Shown piece by piece: positions 8,431-16,830 of a stretch of 32,279 bases of DNA (its first letter is position 1; every line of letters begins with the position of its first letter). A model generated the notes under the pieces. The model ran no database searches. It had not been told where the DNA came from and saw only the letters and a program-made list of their open reading frames with translations. Made by a program: the position numbers and the translations under genes. This stretch comes from Bacteroidia bacterium (GTDB taxonomy: Bacteria; Bacteroidota; Bacteroidia; Bacteroidales; VadinHA17). Location of the stretch: positions 1-32,279 of the forward strand of contig JAPLDX010000049.1 in assembly GCA_026391215.1 (NCBI GenBank), read 5' to 3'.

Positions 8431-9804
8431 TTATTTCTTTTGAATCACTTTGCTCTTTATGCTTCCATCGCTGAACCTGGTATCAATCAAATCATTTTCT
8501 GAAACCTGAACAACACTCTTAATTACCATGTTGTTACAGGTTGTTATTGTATATCCTCTTTTAAGCACATTCACAGGATCCAGGATCATCAGTTTATTTT
8601 CCAGGATCTCAGCTCTGCTGCTGATCTTTTCAATAAAATTTTTTGATCTGCTTATCAGTTCATGCCTCATATTTTCAACAAGCGTATTTTTTACAGTCGA
8701 ATAATAACCTGTGGCAGAAATCAGTCTGGATTTATGATTTGCCGGTATCAGGCCGGCTTTAACTATATATTCCTTACCAAAATTGATCAGTTCAATCAAC
8801 TTTTCAGAAAGGTTCTCTTTATTATCGGAGATCATAAGCTTTGCTACAGGGATCAGCTTCATACGGAAAGTCTCGAGCCGATTACGGTTATCATCAATTA
8901 TAAGCCTGGCGGTATCGCTCATCTCGTTGCTTATTTCCTCAAGGTGAGACTCAGTATTGGCAACACAGTCTATCAGGTGATCTGCGACTGCCGTAGGGGT
9001 CCTTAGTGACTGAAATGCAACCATATCAGTCACTGAAAGGTCCTTTTCATGACCGATGCCTGTTATCACCGGCAACGGGAACTGGGTTACATAATATGCA
9101 ATATTATAATTATCGAACCAGCTCAGGTCGCTTTGAGAACCTCCTCCCCTGATAATAGCAACGACATCAAACATTCCGGGATAAGCCGCGATCCTGTCAA
9201 GGGAATTTATGACACTCTGCTCTGTTTCAGACCCCTGCATAACTGTCTCAAACAGGGCAGTATAAAATATATATCCAAAGCTGTTCTTTGTAAGATGATT
9301 TATGAAATCAGAGTAGCCTGCAGCACCCTTTGAGGAGATCACTGCAATCCTTTGCGGGAGGAGCGGGAAAAAGAGTTCCTTATTCATAGTAAAGACTCCT
9401 TCTTCCTCAAGCCTTTTGATGATCATCTGGCGCTTCAATGCCATTTCTCCCATAGTGAATGAGGGATCAATATCGGATATTATGAGACTTAATCCATAAA
9501 GTTCATGATACTCAACCTTTGTCCTGACAAGAACTTTCATTCCCTCCCTTAGTTGTTCTCCGGTAATATTTTCAAATAATGATCTGAGGAAGTTGTACTT
9601 TTTGTTCCAGATAACGGCTTTTATCCGTGCCCGTGCATTTTTTTCGTCAGGATGTTTTTCAATAAGCTCCAGGTAGCAATGGCCGGCATAATTCTCCTTC
9701 ATTTCCGATATTTCAGCTATAACCCAGTACATGTCAGGCAGAGCCATGTAAAGGGAATCCTTTATAATAAGCTGTAATTCAGTCAGTGAGAGCCTTTCTT
9801 CCAT
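8431..9804 (-). CDS. xseA: exodeoxyribonuclease VII large subunit
   Basis: A 457-residue protein with the family architecture: an N-terminal OB-fold (VIAEISEMKENYAGHCYLELIE, about residues 20-110), then the catalytic domain with RIAVISSKGAAGYSDF, VVAIIRGGGSQSDLSWFDNYNIA and PVITGIGHEKDLSVTDMVA-FQSLRTPTAVAD, then a long helical region and the terminal LKRGYTITT segment. It is the catalytic subunit that binds several copies of XseB and trims single-stranded DNA in repair. It is followed by xseB and begins only 2 bp after the stop codon of the upstream protease gene, so it is probably translated from a longer minus-strand transcript with the protease and MORN genes. Confidence 0.95.
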   Translation of the reverse strand: MEERLSLTELQLIIKDSLYMALPDMYWVIAEISEMKENYAGHCYLELIEKHPDEKNARARIKAVIWNKKYNFLRSLFENITGEQLREGMKVLVRTKVEYHELYGLSLIISDIDPSFTMGEMALKRQMIIKRLEEEGVFTMNKELFFPLLPQRIAVISSKGAAGYSDFINHLTKNSFGYIFYTALFETVMQGSETEQSVINSLDRIAAYPGMFDVVAIIRGGGSQSDLSWFDNYNIAYYVTQFPLPVITGIGHEKDLSVTDMVAFQSLRTPTAVADHLIDCVANTESHLEEISNEMSDTARLIIDDNRNRLETFRMKLIPVAKLMISDNKENLSEKLIELINFGKEYIVKAGLIPANHKSRLISATGYYSTVKNTLVENMRHELISRSKNFIEKISSRAEILENKLMILDPVNVLKRGYTITTCNNMVIKSVVQVSENDLIDTRFSDGSIKSKVIQKK

Positions 9805-9806
9805 GA

Positions 9807-11447
9807 TCAGTTGCTGAGCTTGATGATCTTATGGGTAAATGTGCCTGTACCGGTTATTACCCTGATGAAATACATCCCCTGTCGCATGTTATTAAGAGCC
9901 TGAATTCTTAATGTACGACCTGCATATTCCTCGAATTCTTTTCTGAAGAAAATAGTTCCCGATGCATTGAATATCTCAATCAGAATACTGCCCGGAGCTT
10001 CCCTGAAGGTAATCTCAACATCTCCGGTTGTAGGATTTGGCCCCGCAACAGATCCGATATCCGGCTTTATTACGTGCCTGTCCTGAAGCTGTTCCAGAGC
10101 TGTCAGCATATCCGGGATCCCATAGCCATAGAGCGAATCAGGGAGGCTGTATCTGTCGGCTGAGTAATGAAGAGCATCAATAATTTCAATATTCACGGCT
10201 GCCGGAACTGCCTGCATAAGGCAGGCGGCCATTCCGCTTAAGACCGGACAGGAGAAAGAAGTGCCGCTTGATCTGGTGACCAGTGAGACATCAGTTTGAA
10301 CGGCAACGCTGACTCCCATTGTGGCAATATCCGGTTTGATTCTCCTGTCAGCCGACGGACCGGCAGAAGAGAAAGCTGATATTAAGCTGTAACCGTCTAC
10401 GGCTCCCACTGAGATTACGCTGTCGCCATCCGAAGGGGCGAGAATACGTTGCCATGTTTTATTTCTTTCATTTCCGGCACTGCAGATCACCAGTATTCCT
10501 TTCGAAGCCGCAATATCGGCAGCCCTGGTTACAAAAGCCGTGTTCCCGTCAAGATCTGAAAATTTATAATTAAGAGATGGGTCATCAAAAGTAGAATAGC
10601 CTAATGATGAGGATATTATATCTGCACCTGCAGAGTCCGCAAATTCGGCTCCTGCAGCCCAGAGATCCTCTTCCACAGGAAATTCGCTCCCCGTATCTTC
10701 GGTCCGCAGGAGCAAAAAATCAGCCCCGGGAGCAGTTCCTTCAATCATCCCGGCAATTTGTCCTGCAAGAACAGAAAGAACTGCTGTTCCATGATTATGA
10801 TAGCTATAAACAAATGCATCATTATCAACAAAATCATAAGTCCCTTTAATACCATGACGGTTTCTGAGATGCTGCAGTGAGGAGACCATATCGGCATTAA
10901 AAAATCCGCCATCCAGAACGGCTATCAGGATCCCGTTGCCGTTAAAACCTGAGGTATGAAGCGGTAAGCCATTGACCATTGATATCGGCCGGTCATACGG
11001 AGGAGCATCAGCCTGTTCAGCTGGAAAAGCGAGCTTATCGGTATGGCCGCTTTTACCGGCAGGATTTTTAACTATTTTTACATCTGCCACATATGGCATG
11101 CTGAGGAGAATCCCCGGATCAACAGGGAGATTTGTCTTAAATAATCCCGTATTCATCCATTTTGATGTGCAGTGGAGAGTCAAACCAAGCGATGAAACTC
11201 CGGCCAGATAACCGGGAAATACAGGAAGATCCCTGGTATCCGGTACAGGTATTGCAGATCTGGCTCTTCGTTCAAGTGATCTTTCTGATAATAGCTGAGA
11301 AGCTGAAAAGCTCTCGGTATTGTATTCTCCCTTGTCCCTGAAATAAACTCTGTAGAAATAATTGAATTGTCCGCCCTGCCCTGATAAGATAGTGCATGTG
11401 AAAATAAGAAACAGTACAAATAGAGGTTGAATCCTTTTATTCTTCAA
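9807..11447 (-). CDS. subtilisin-like (S8) serine protease with type A T9SS sorting domain
   Basis: A 546-residue secreted protease. A signal peptide occupies about residues 1-23. A pro-region of about 150 residues follows. The S8 catalytic triad is complete: Asp179 in IAVLDGG, His219 in NHGTAVLSVLAG and Ser397 in SGTSFSCPVLSG; the oxyanion Asn326 is in CSAGNE. The last 80 residues (AGPNPTTGDVEI, IEIFNASGTIF, MRQGMYFIRV, HKIIKLSN) are the T9SS type A C-terminal domain, so it should cross the outer membrane by type IX secretion and be cleaved or attached at the surface. It sits 17 bp after the MORN-repeat gene and 2 bp before xseA on the same strand. Substrate unknown. Confidence 0.93.
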   Translation of the reverse strand: MKNKRIQPLFVLFLIFTCTILSGQGGQFNYFYRVYFRDKGEYNTESFSASQLLSERSLERRARSAIPVPDTRDLPVFPGYLAGVSSLGLTLHCTSKWMNTGLFKTNLPVDPGILLSMPYVADVKIVKNPAGKSGHTDKLAFPAEQADAPPYDRPISMVNGLPLHTSGFNGNGILIAVLDGGFFNADMVSSLQHLRNRHGIKGTYDFVDNDAFVYSYHNHGTAVLSVLAGQIAGMIEGTAPGADFLLLRTEDTGSEFPVEEDLWAAGAEFADSAGADIISSSLGYSTFDDPSLNYKFSDLDGNTAFVTRAADIAASKGILVICSAGNERNKTWQRILAPSDGDSVISVGAVDGYSLISAFSSAGPSADRRIKPDIATMGVSVAVQTDVSLVTRSSGTSFSCPVLSGMAACLMQAVPAAVNIEIIDALHYSADRYSLPDSLYGYGIPDMLTALEQLQDRHVIKPDIGSVAGPNPTTGDVEITFREAPGSILIEIFNASGTIFFRKEFEEYAGRTLRIQALNNMRQGMYFIRVITGTGTFTHKIIKLSN

Positions 11448-11464
11448 AGGAATAATATAAGTTA

Positions 11465-12253
11465 TTATCTTATTTCCCCCGTTTTTTCGGGATCAGCAAT
11501 TTTCTCTGAGTTTTTTTCAAGGGTATCGATATATTTTGAAACATCGATTTCCAGCTGCCTGTCATTTGTAACACCGTCAATGTAGTCCATCTTGTACAAC
11601 AGGTTCCCGTCCTGGTTATAAAGAAGCCATGTACCTTCCCGGCTGTCGTTTTCATAAAATCCCGAGAATTCAATCAGTCCGTTCTCAAACCATACCTCAA
11701 ATTTGCCGTTGAGCATGTCTCCTGAATAGAATGACCTGAGGAACATATTGCCATTCATGCGATACTGAAGCCATTCTCCCTCGCGTTTATCATTTATATA
11801 ATTCAGCCTTTCTGCAACAGTACCATCGGGATAATATTTCAGTGATGGTCCGTTTCTCAGATTTCCCCTGTATTCTTCTTCACTGATAAGATATCCTTCA
11901 ACATTTGCAGAATAGAATTTCCATTTGCCTTCTTTAAGCTGATTTATATATTTACCCTTTGATGATATGAAACCATTGCGGTGATAAATTGCAGCATCAG
12001 CTTCAATTCCATCGCTGCTATAGACAAGCACCGATTTCAATTTACTGTCTTCATAGTATCTTTTAAATTCTCCGACCGGATGATCATCCTTGAATTCTCC
12101 TTCATATTGAATTATGCCGTTTGGATATTTCTTCATCCAGTGTCCTTGTTTCATGCCCTGCTGGTCAGTTTTATTTATTTCCGGTCCCGTCTGACATGCT
12201 GCTATGGCGGGAAGGGCAAGTATTAAGGCTGCTGCTATTATCTTAAGATTCAT
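11465..12253 (-). CDS. MORN-repeat (YwqK-like) exported protein
   Basis: A 262-residue protein with an N-terminal hydrophobic signal (MNLKIIAAALILALPAIAACQ; the cysteine could also be a lipidation site, A-A-C) followed by about eight short repeats of the MORN_2 type, each like GxWxxYxxNGxIxxEGxY. Visible examples are KQGHWMKKYPNGIIQYEGEF, KEGKWKFYS, REGEWLQYRMNGNMF and REGTWLLYNQDGNLL. Families with this repeat are often labelled toxin-antitoxin YwqK-like, but no toxin partner is visible and the signal sequence argues for an envelope role. It is the first gene of a probable minus-strand operon with the protease, xseA and xseB. Its role is unknown. Confidence 0.8.
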   Translation of the reverse strand: MNLKIIAAALILALPAIAACQTGPEINKTDQQGMKQGHWMKKYPNGIIQYEGEFKDDHPVGEFKRYYEDSKLKSVLVYSSDGIEADAAIYHRNGFISSKGKYINQLKEGKWKFYSANVEGYLISEEEYRGNLRNGPSLKYYPDGTVAERLNYINDKREGEWLQYRMNGNMFLRSFYSGDMLNGKFEVWFENGLIEFSGFYENDSREGTWLLYNQDGNLLYKMDYIDGVTNDRQLEIDVSKYIDTLEKNSEKIADPEKTGEIR

Positions 12254-12283
12254 AATAATAAAACGAAATATTCACCATAAAAG

Positions 12284-12316
12284 TACAAAAAAACAGCGTA
12301 GTTAAAAACTACGCTG
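12284..12316 (-). terminator. hairpin terminator downstream of dnaK
   Basis: On the minus strand CAGCGTAGTT (read from 12316 to 12307) pairs with the sequence at 12294-12303 around a 3-nt loop, and a run of T follows (12287-12293). It is the last structured element before the MORN gene and fits a Rho-independent terminator of dnaK. Confidence 0.7.
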
Positions 12317-12372
12317 ATCGGTTAATAATATGCTGATCTTTTAATAGCTGGGCGTAGTTTCTAACTACGCCC
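12294..12372. repeat. composite intergenic repeat: two related hairpins with an internal direct repeat
   Basis: Hairpin 1 (12294-12316) and hairpin 2 (12350-12372) share the same stem core, CGTAGTT paired with AACTACG, with different outer base pairs and loops. Between them a 14-mer GCTGATCnnTTAAT occurs twice, at 12313-12326 and 12332-12345. The arrangement is hairpin, repeat, repeat, hairpin. It resembles a REP-like intergenic element; it is not a gene. Confidence 0.75.
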
Positions 12373-12380
12373 GACGCTAT

Positions 12381-14303
12381 TTATTTGACTTCCTCAAAAT
12401 CTACATCGGTAACCTCATCGTTCCCGGATTTGGAGCTGCCTCCTGTATGGTCCTGACCAGGCTGTTCAGGTCCGGGCTGTGAGGTGGCCTGTCCGGTATT
12501 CTGAGCTGTTTTGTACATCTCTTCTGATGCTACCTGCCAAACGGCATTAAGGTCAGCAAGCGCCTTATCGATAGAAACAGGATCCTGGCTTTTATGAGCT
12601 TCCTTAAGCTTTGCAAGTGCATCTTCAATAGACTGCTTCTTATCTCCGGGTATCTTATCTCCATATTCACGGAGCTGCTTTTCAGTACTGAATATCATAC
12701 TGTCAGCAGCATTGACCTTATCAACTTTTTCCTTTGCTTTGCGGTCGGTTTCAGCGTTTGCCAGTGCCTCTTCGCGCATTCTTTTTATTTCATCGTCGCT
12801 TAATCCTGAAGAAGCTTCAATCCTGATTCTCTGCTCTTTACCTGTACCACGATCTTTTGCGGTAACATGCAGAATTCCGTTAGCGTCTATGTCAAAGGTC
12901 ACTTCTATCTGGGGGATGCCTCTGGGGGCTGGCGGAATGCCATCAAGATGAAAACGTCCAATAGTTTTATTACCTGAAGCTATAGGTCTTTCTCCCTGCA
13001 GGACATGAATTTCCACAGATGGCTGTGAGTCGGCAGCAGTGGTGAACACTTCAGTCTTCTTGGTCGGGATGGTCGTGTTTGATTCAATCAGCTTGGTCAT
13101 TACACCACCCATTGTTTCTATTCCAAGTGACAACGGAGTGACGTCAAGAAGAAGAACATCCTTGACTTCTCCTGTAAGAACGCCACCCTGTATTGCTGCA
13201 CCTACTGCAACGACTTCATCAGGATTGACTCCTTTTGAAGGGGTCTTGCCAAAGAATTTCTCAACAAGCTGCTGTACTGCAGGTATACGTGTTGAACCGC
13301 CCACAAGCAGAACCTCGTCAATTTCAGAAGCTTTATAACCTGAGTCGCTAAGGGCTTTCTGGCAAGGTTCAATACATGACTGGAACAGCTTATCACAAAT
13401 TTGTTCAAACTGAGAGCGTGTCAGAGTCTTTACAAGATGCTTTGGAATTCCGTCTACGGGCATAATGTAAGGGAGGTTGATCTCTGTTGAAGTTGTACTC
13501 GAGAGCTCAATCTTGGCTTTTTCAGCTGCTTCTTTAAGACGCTGGAGAGCCATTGGATCCTTTCTCAGATCGATACCTTCATTCTTCAGGAATTCATCAG
13601 CCAGCCAGTCAATTATCAGGTGGTCAAAATCGTCACCGCCCAGGTGGGTATCACCATTTGTTGACTTGACTTCAAATACTCCGTCGCCGAGCTCAAGAAT
13701 TGATATATCGAATGTGCCGCCTCCAAGGTCAAAGACAGCGATCTTAAGATCCTGCGACTTTTTGTCAAGGCCATAGGCAAGCGATGCTGCCGTTGGCTCG
13801 TTGATTATCCTTTTCACATTCAGTCCTGCTATCTCACCAGCCTCTTTGGTTGCCTGGCGTTGTGAGTCGCTGAAATATGCCGGTACTGTAATAACAGCAT
13901 CAGTAACTGACTGTCCGAGATAATCTTCTGCCGTCTTCTTCATTTTCTGAAGTACCATTGCAGATATCTCCTGGGGTGAATATAACCTGTTTTCAATTTT
14001 CACGCGGGGAGTGTTGTTATCACCTCTTACCACAGTGTATGTAACTCTTTTTATCTCCTTGTTCATTTTGTCAAATGTCTCACCCATGAACCTCTTGATA
14101 GAGTATACGGTGTTCCTTGCGTTGGTAATTGCCTGACGCTTTGCAGGATCACCTATTTTACGCTCACCTTTTTCAACAAATGCAACGATTGAAGGAGTGG
14201 TTCTTTTTCCCTCGCTGTTTGGGATAACCACAGGTTCGTTGCCTTCCATTACGGCGACGCATGAATTTGTAGTTCCCAGATCTATGCCAATAATTTTTCC
14301 CAT
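12381..14303 (-). CDS. dnaK: chaperone DnaK (Hsp70)
   Basis: A 640-residue cytoplasmic Hsp70, the family's usual length. The ATPase domain opens with [18 protein letters not shown] and contains [15 protein letters not shown] and [14 protein letters not shown]. The linker [19 protein letters not shown] leads to the peptide-binding domain, and the tail ends in the acidic [12 protein letters not shown] typical of bacterial DnaK. It folds and protects proteins with DnaJ and GrpE, neither of which is in the window. It stands alone between a sigma-54-type promoter (14346-14361) and a hairpin terminator. No CIRCE operator was found upstream. Confidence 0.98.
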   Translation of the reverse strand: MGKIIGIDLGTTNSCVAVMEGNEPVVIPNSEGKRTTPSIVAFVEKGERKIGDPAKRQAITNARNTVYSIKRFMGETFDKMNKEIKRVTYTVVRGDNNTPRVKIENRLYSPQEISAMVLQKMKKTAEDYLGQSVTDAVITVPAYFSDSQRQATKEAGEIAGLNVKRIINEPTAASLAYGLDKKSQDLKIAVFDLGGGTFDISILELGDGVFEVKSTNGDTHLGGDDFDHLIIDWLADEFLKNEGIDLRKDPMALQRLKEAAEKAKIELSSTTSTEINLPYIMPVDGIPKHLVKTLTRSQFEQICDKLFQSCIEPCQKALSDSGYKASEIDEVLLVGGSTRIPAVQQLVEKFFGKTPSKGVNPDEVVAVGAAIQGGVLTGEVKDVLLLDVTPLSLGIETMGGVMTKLIESNTTIPTKKTEVFTTAADSQPSVEIHVLQGERPIASGNKTIGRFHLDGIPPAPRGIPQIEVTFDIDANGILHVTAKDRGTGKEQRIRIEASSGLSDDEIKRMREEALANAETDRKAKEKVDKVNAADSMIFSTEKQLREYGDKIPGDKKQSIEDALAKLKEAHKSQDPVSIDKALADLNAVWQVASEEMYKTAQNTGQATSQPGPEQPGQDHTGGSSKSGNDEVTDVDFEEVK

Positions 14304-14345
14304 TTTATGATGTTTTACGAAATTTCAAAATTGATATACATATCC

Positions 14346-14361
14346 TGCAATCCTTATGCCA
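14346..14361 (-). promoter_or_regulatory. sigma-54-type (-24/-12) promoter before dnaK
   Basis: On the minus strand the sequence is TGGCATAAGGATTGCA, which fits TGGCAY-N5-TTGCA with GG and GC exactly 10 nt apart. The predicted transcript start is near 14335, leaving about 32 nt before the ATG at 14303. A CAATTTTG closer to the gene is a one-mismatch housekeeping -7 box, so a second promoter is possible. Confidence 0.6.
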
Positions 14362-14440
14362 TTTGAATTTTATGACAAAACGGCAGTTTAATTGAAAAAA
14401 AGTAATTATGAGCACTCCCTATTCATCTGTTACAAATTAG

Positions 14441-14448
14441 TAACTTTG
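14441..14448 (+). promoter_or_regulatory. -7 box TAACTTTG for panB
   Basis: An exact TAnnTTTG box 26 nt before the ATG at 14475. The last base of the box is the G of a GTG codon that would otherwise be taken as a start, so the GTG start is ruled out. A short inverted repeat (GTTAC at 14429-14433, GTAAC at 14440-14444) overlaps the box and might be an operator, though five-base arms can arise by chance. Confidence 0.65.
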
Positions 14449-14474
14449 TGTCCTGTTATAAAAAGGTTGAAATT

Positions 14475-15290
14475 ATGCCTGTACATAAATCTGTCAAAAA
14501 GATCACCACTCATGTTCTTAATGAGATGAAGCTCAAGGGCGAAAAGATAGCAATGCTTACCGCCTATGATTATTCCATGGCCAGGATTCTTGATGAGGCC
14601 GAAATTGACGTCATTCTGGTTGGTGATTCGGCATCAAATGTTATGGCAGGTTTTGACACAACGCTGCCGATTACCCTTGATAACATGATCTATCATGCAG
14701 CCTCTGTCGTCAGGGCAGTTAAAAGAGCCCTTGTGGTCGTAGATCTGCCGTTCGGAACATACCAGGGAAATTCAAAGGAAGCGCTTGCTTCCTCAATAAG
14801 GATAATGAAAGAGACCGGCGCATCTGCTGTCAAGCTTGAAGGGGGTCAGCAGATTGAAGAATCAATAGAGAGGATACTTTCGGCCGGGATACCTGTTATG
14901 GGTCATCTCGGTCTCACTCCCCAGTCCATTCACAAGTTTGGCACTTATGTAGTCAGAGCGAAAGAGGAAGAGGAAGCCCGCCAGCTAATGGATGATGCAA
15001 AACTTCTGGAAAGAGCCGGCTGTTTTGCAGTCGTACTCGAAAAAATCCCTGCAAAACTGGCAGAAGAGGTCACAAACAGCATCAGGATTCCGACAATCGG
15101 AATAGGTGCAGGACCAAAAACAGACGGGCAGGTGCTCGTTCTTCATGATATGCTGGGTATAACACAGGAATTCTCACCAAGGTTTCTCAGAAGATATCAT
15201 AACCTTTATTCTGAGATAAAAGGGGCAGTGCAGACATATATCAGCGACGTCAGAACATTTAAGTTCCCGAACGAAAAGGAACAATATTAG
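14475..15290 (+). CDS. panB: 3-methyl-2-oxobutanoate hydroxymethyltransferase (pantothenate synthesis)
   Basis: A 271-residue cytoplasmic enzyme that transfers a hydroxymethyl group from 5,10-methylene-tetrahydrofolate to 2-oxoisovalerate, the first committed step to pantothenate and coenzyme A. Family segments seen are [86 protein letters not shown] and [24 protein letters not shown]. The ATG at 14475 is used because the GTG at 14448 falls inside the promoter box. The pseudouridine synthase gene begins 2 bp after the stop, so the two form an operon. No panC or panD is present. Confidence 0.95.
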   Translation: MPVHKSVKKITTHVLNEMKLKGEKIAMLTAYDYSMARILDEAEIDVILVGDSASNVMAGFDTTLPITLDNMIYHAASVVRAVKRALVVVDLPFGTYQGNSKEALASSIRIMKETGASAVKLEGGQQIEESIERILSAGIPVMGHLGLTPQSIHKFGTYVVRAKEEEEARQLMDDAKLLERAGCFAVVLEKIPAKLAEEVTNSIRIPTIGIGAGPKTDGQVLVLHDMLGITQEFSPRFLRRYHNLYSEIKGAVQTYISDVRTFKFPNEKEQY

Positions 15291-15292
15291 CT

Positions 15293-15973
15293 ATGCCTGA
15301 GATACTCTACGAAGACAATCACATCATTGCCATTAATAAAAGAGCATCCGATCTTTCTCAGGGCGATAAAACAGGAGATGCATCTCTGGATTCTGAAATA
15401 AAGAAATATATTGCTAAAAAGTACAACAAGCCGGGAGATGTCTTTCTTGGTATTGTTCACAGGCTTGATCGTCCTGTAAGCGGTGTTATATTATATGCCC
15501 GTACAAGCAAGGCGCTTGAGAGACTAAATGAAATGTTCAGGACAAACCAGGTGAGAAAATTCTACCTGGTAATTATTAAGGACAGGCCTCCTGAAGATAA
15601 AGCAACCATAAAACATTTCCTGAAGAAGAACGAAAAACAGAATAAAACTTTTGTATATGATACGGAAGTAAAAGGATCAAAGGAGGCGAGTCTTACATAT
15701 ACTCTTGCCGGACGGTCAGAACGTTATTATCTTCTTGAAATAGAGCTTCATACAGGAAGGCACCACCAGATAAGGGCACAGCTTGCAAAGATAGGTTGCC
15801 CGGTAAAGGGTGACCTTAAATACGGGTACCCGAGATCGAATAAGGATGGCAGTATCAGCCTCATGGCAAGAAGGCTGGAATTCATTCACCCTGTAAAAAA
15901 GGAACCGATGGTGATCACGGCGCCATTTCATGAGGGTGATATCTGGAAAGAGTTCCATTATGCAGAAGCATAA
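15293..15973 (+). CDS. RluA-family RNA pseudouridine synthase
   Basis: A 226-residue enzyme that isomerises uridine to pseudouridine in rRNA or tRNA. The catalytic motif HRLDRPVSG holds Asp59. Other family segments are the ILYEDNHIIAINKRASDLSQ start, LEIELHTGRHHQIRAQLAKIGCPVKGDLKYG and the terminal LMARRLEFIHPVKKEPMVITAP. No N-terminal S4 domain is present, so it is the short RluA/RluC-like form; the target nucleotide cannot be read from sequence. It begins 2 bp after panB and ends before a hairpin at 15977-16010, so it closes this transcript. Confidence 0.92.
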   Translation: MPEILYEDNHIIAINKRASDLSQGDKTGDASLDSEIKKYIAKKYNKPGDVFLGIVHRLDRPVSGVILYARTSKALERLNEMFRTNQVRKFYLVIIKDRPPEDKATIKHFLKKNEKQNKTFVYDTEVKGSKEASLTYTLAGRSERYYLLEIELHTGRHHQIRAQLAKIGCPVKGDLKYGYPRSNKDGSISLMARRLEFIHPVKKEPMVITAPFHEGDIWKEFHYAEA

Positions 15974-15976
15974 AAA

Positions 15977-16010
15977 GAAAATGAGCACGGATTACTCCGC
16001 ACTCATTTTC
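15977..16010. terminator. hairpin terminator between convergent genes
   Basis: GAAAATGAG at 15977-15985 pairs with CTCATTTTC at 16002-16010. Two mismatched positions follow, and then CGGA/TCCG around a TTAC loop. A/T-rich outer arms give a short T stretch on either strand, so it can serve the pseudouridine synthase gene and the opposing secreted-protein gene. Confidence 0.65.
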
Positions 16011-16077
16011 GGGAATGAACATGAAAGCCTGACCTGAATTATTTTTTCTCTGTCTTCTTTGTTTCAGTTTTTACAAC

Positions 16078-16701
16078 TTACTTTTTAGCTTCATCGCCGC
16101 TTTTTATGCCAAGTTTGCTCTCAACCATCTTAATTATCTCATTAGCTTTAGCTTCATCATCACTTTCTACGGTTACAACCACACCGTCTTTCGCAATTAC
16201 ATATTTGGTTACATCGGCACTCTCTCCATGATTTTCTGTGACTTTCCCGTCTTTAATAACAATGACCTCTTCACCTTCCCATTCATCCATTTTTTCTCCG
16301 GTACCCTTATCATTGCTATAGATATAAAGATGTCCCTTATCTCCTGCAGATGATACTGTCCATTTTGCTGAATCAGAACTCATTACGAAGATGTCCTTTT
16401 CCATATGTTTATTCCCGTTCTCATCAGCTTCGATGCTTACAATAACTTTTTTCCCCTCTGAAACATGCTTAAGGCCTGCTTCAGGTTCACCTATGAAAAT
16501 TACATTTCCGTCCTTTAGTTTTATTACCTCAGGATGAGAGGTTCCAGTTATAATGGTATCCAGAACAGTTTTAGCTCCTGATCCATCGTCAACAATGACC
16601 TTGATTTTCTTTTCATTCTTCTTTTCCTGGCCAAATGCCATCGATAAAGGAATCGAACAGGCCATAAATATTAAAAATAGGTTTCTGGTTATTCTTTTCA
16701 T
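16078..16701 (-). CDS. small secreted protein divergent from the two-component system
   Basis: A 207-residue protein I cannot place in a named family. A signal peptide (residues 1-24, ending MAFGQ) predicts export. The mature part is highly charged, rich in Lys, Glu and Asp, with beta-like stretches (KIKVIVDDGSG, EVIKLKDGNVIFIG, EEVIVIKDGKV, VVVTVESDDEAKANEI) and no cysteines. It is transcribed away from the histidine kinase gene 129 bp distant, from a -7 box (16725-16732) that lacks a good -33 element, with four GTTAA-type repeats in the activator position. It is therefore a likely target and perhaps a periplasmic modulator of that system, by analogy with CpxP; this is inference. The reading frame continues for 12 Lys/Thr-rich codons past its stop. 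Confidence 0.75.
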   Translation of the reverse strand: MKRITRNLFLIFMACSIPLSMAFGQEKKNEKKIKVIVDDGSGAKTVLDTIITGTSHPEVIKLKDGNVIFIGEPEAGLKHVSEGKKVIVSIEADENGNKHMEKDIFVMSSDSAKWTVSSAGDKGHLYIYSNDKGTGEKMDEWEGEEVIVIKDGKVTENHGESADVTKYVIAKDGVVVTVESDDEAKANEIIKMVESKLGIKSGDEAKK

Positions 16702-16724
16702 GACTGGCTGGTTTTGATTTATAA

Positions 16725-16732
16725 CAAAATTA
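16725..16732 (-). promoter_or_regulatory. -7 box TAATTTTG for the secreted protein gene
   Basis: An exact TAnnTTTG match on the minus strand, 24 bp before the ATG at 16701, with the transcript start expected near 16718. No TTG lies about 20 nt upstream, which suggests that an activator is needed. Confidence 0.6.
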
Positions 16733-16753
16733 GTTCATTACCTGTATGATACA

Positions 16754-16790
16754 GTTAATTTCAGGTTAATAAGAGTTAATGAAAAGTTAA
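16754..16790. promoter_or_regulatory. candidate OmpR-type regulator binding site: four phased GTTAA(T) direct repeats
   Basis: GTTAAT occurs at 16754-16759, 16765-16770 and 16775-16780, and GTTAA at 16786-16790. The spacings are 11, 10 and 11 bp, so all lie on one face of the helix, as expected of tandem OmpR/PhoB-type winged-helix dimers. The array is about 36-72 bp upstream of the predicted start of the secreted gene and about 41-77 bp upstream of that of the kinase gene, activator positions for both. Confidence 0.65.
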
Positions 16791-16818
16791 AACGCGTGCG
16801 AATTTTAGTCGGATAAGT

Positions 16819-16826
16819 TAAATTTG
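16819..16826 (+). promoter_or_regulatory. -7 box TAAATTTG for the kinase/regulator operon
   Basis: An exact TAnnTTTG match ending 4 bp before the GTG at 16831. With the usual start 5-7 nt after the box, the transcript would begin at or next to the GTG, giving a leaderless message. No -33 TTG is visible. Confidence 0.6.
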
Positions 16827-16830
16827 TGTC

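Noticed and set aside
11465..12253. Toxin-antitoxin module from the YwqK-like MORN protein
   Set aside because: There is no toxin partner and the protein has an export signal; the label comes from a misnamed family.
14401..14445. CIRCE (HrcA) operator upstream of dnaK
   Set aside because: Only AGCACTC near 14411 resembles a half site; the complementary GAGTGCT arm is missing.
14448..14474. GTG start for panB at 14448
   Set aside because: The G belongs to the TAACTTTG promoter box, so this codon lies at or before the transcript start.
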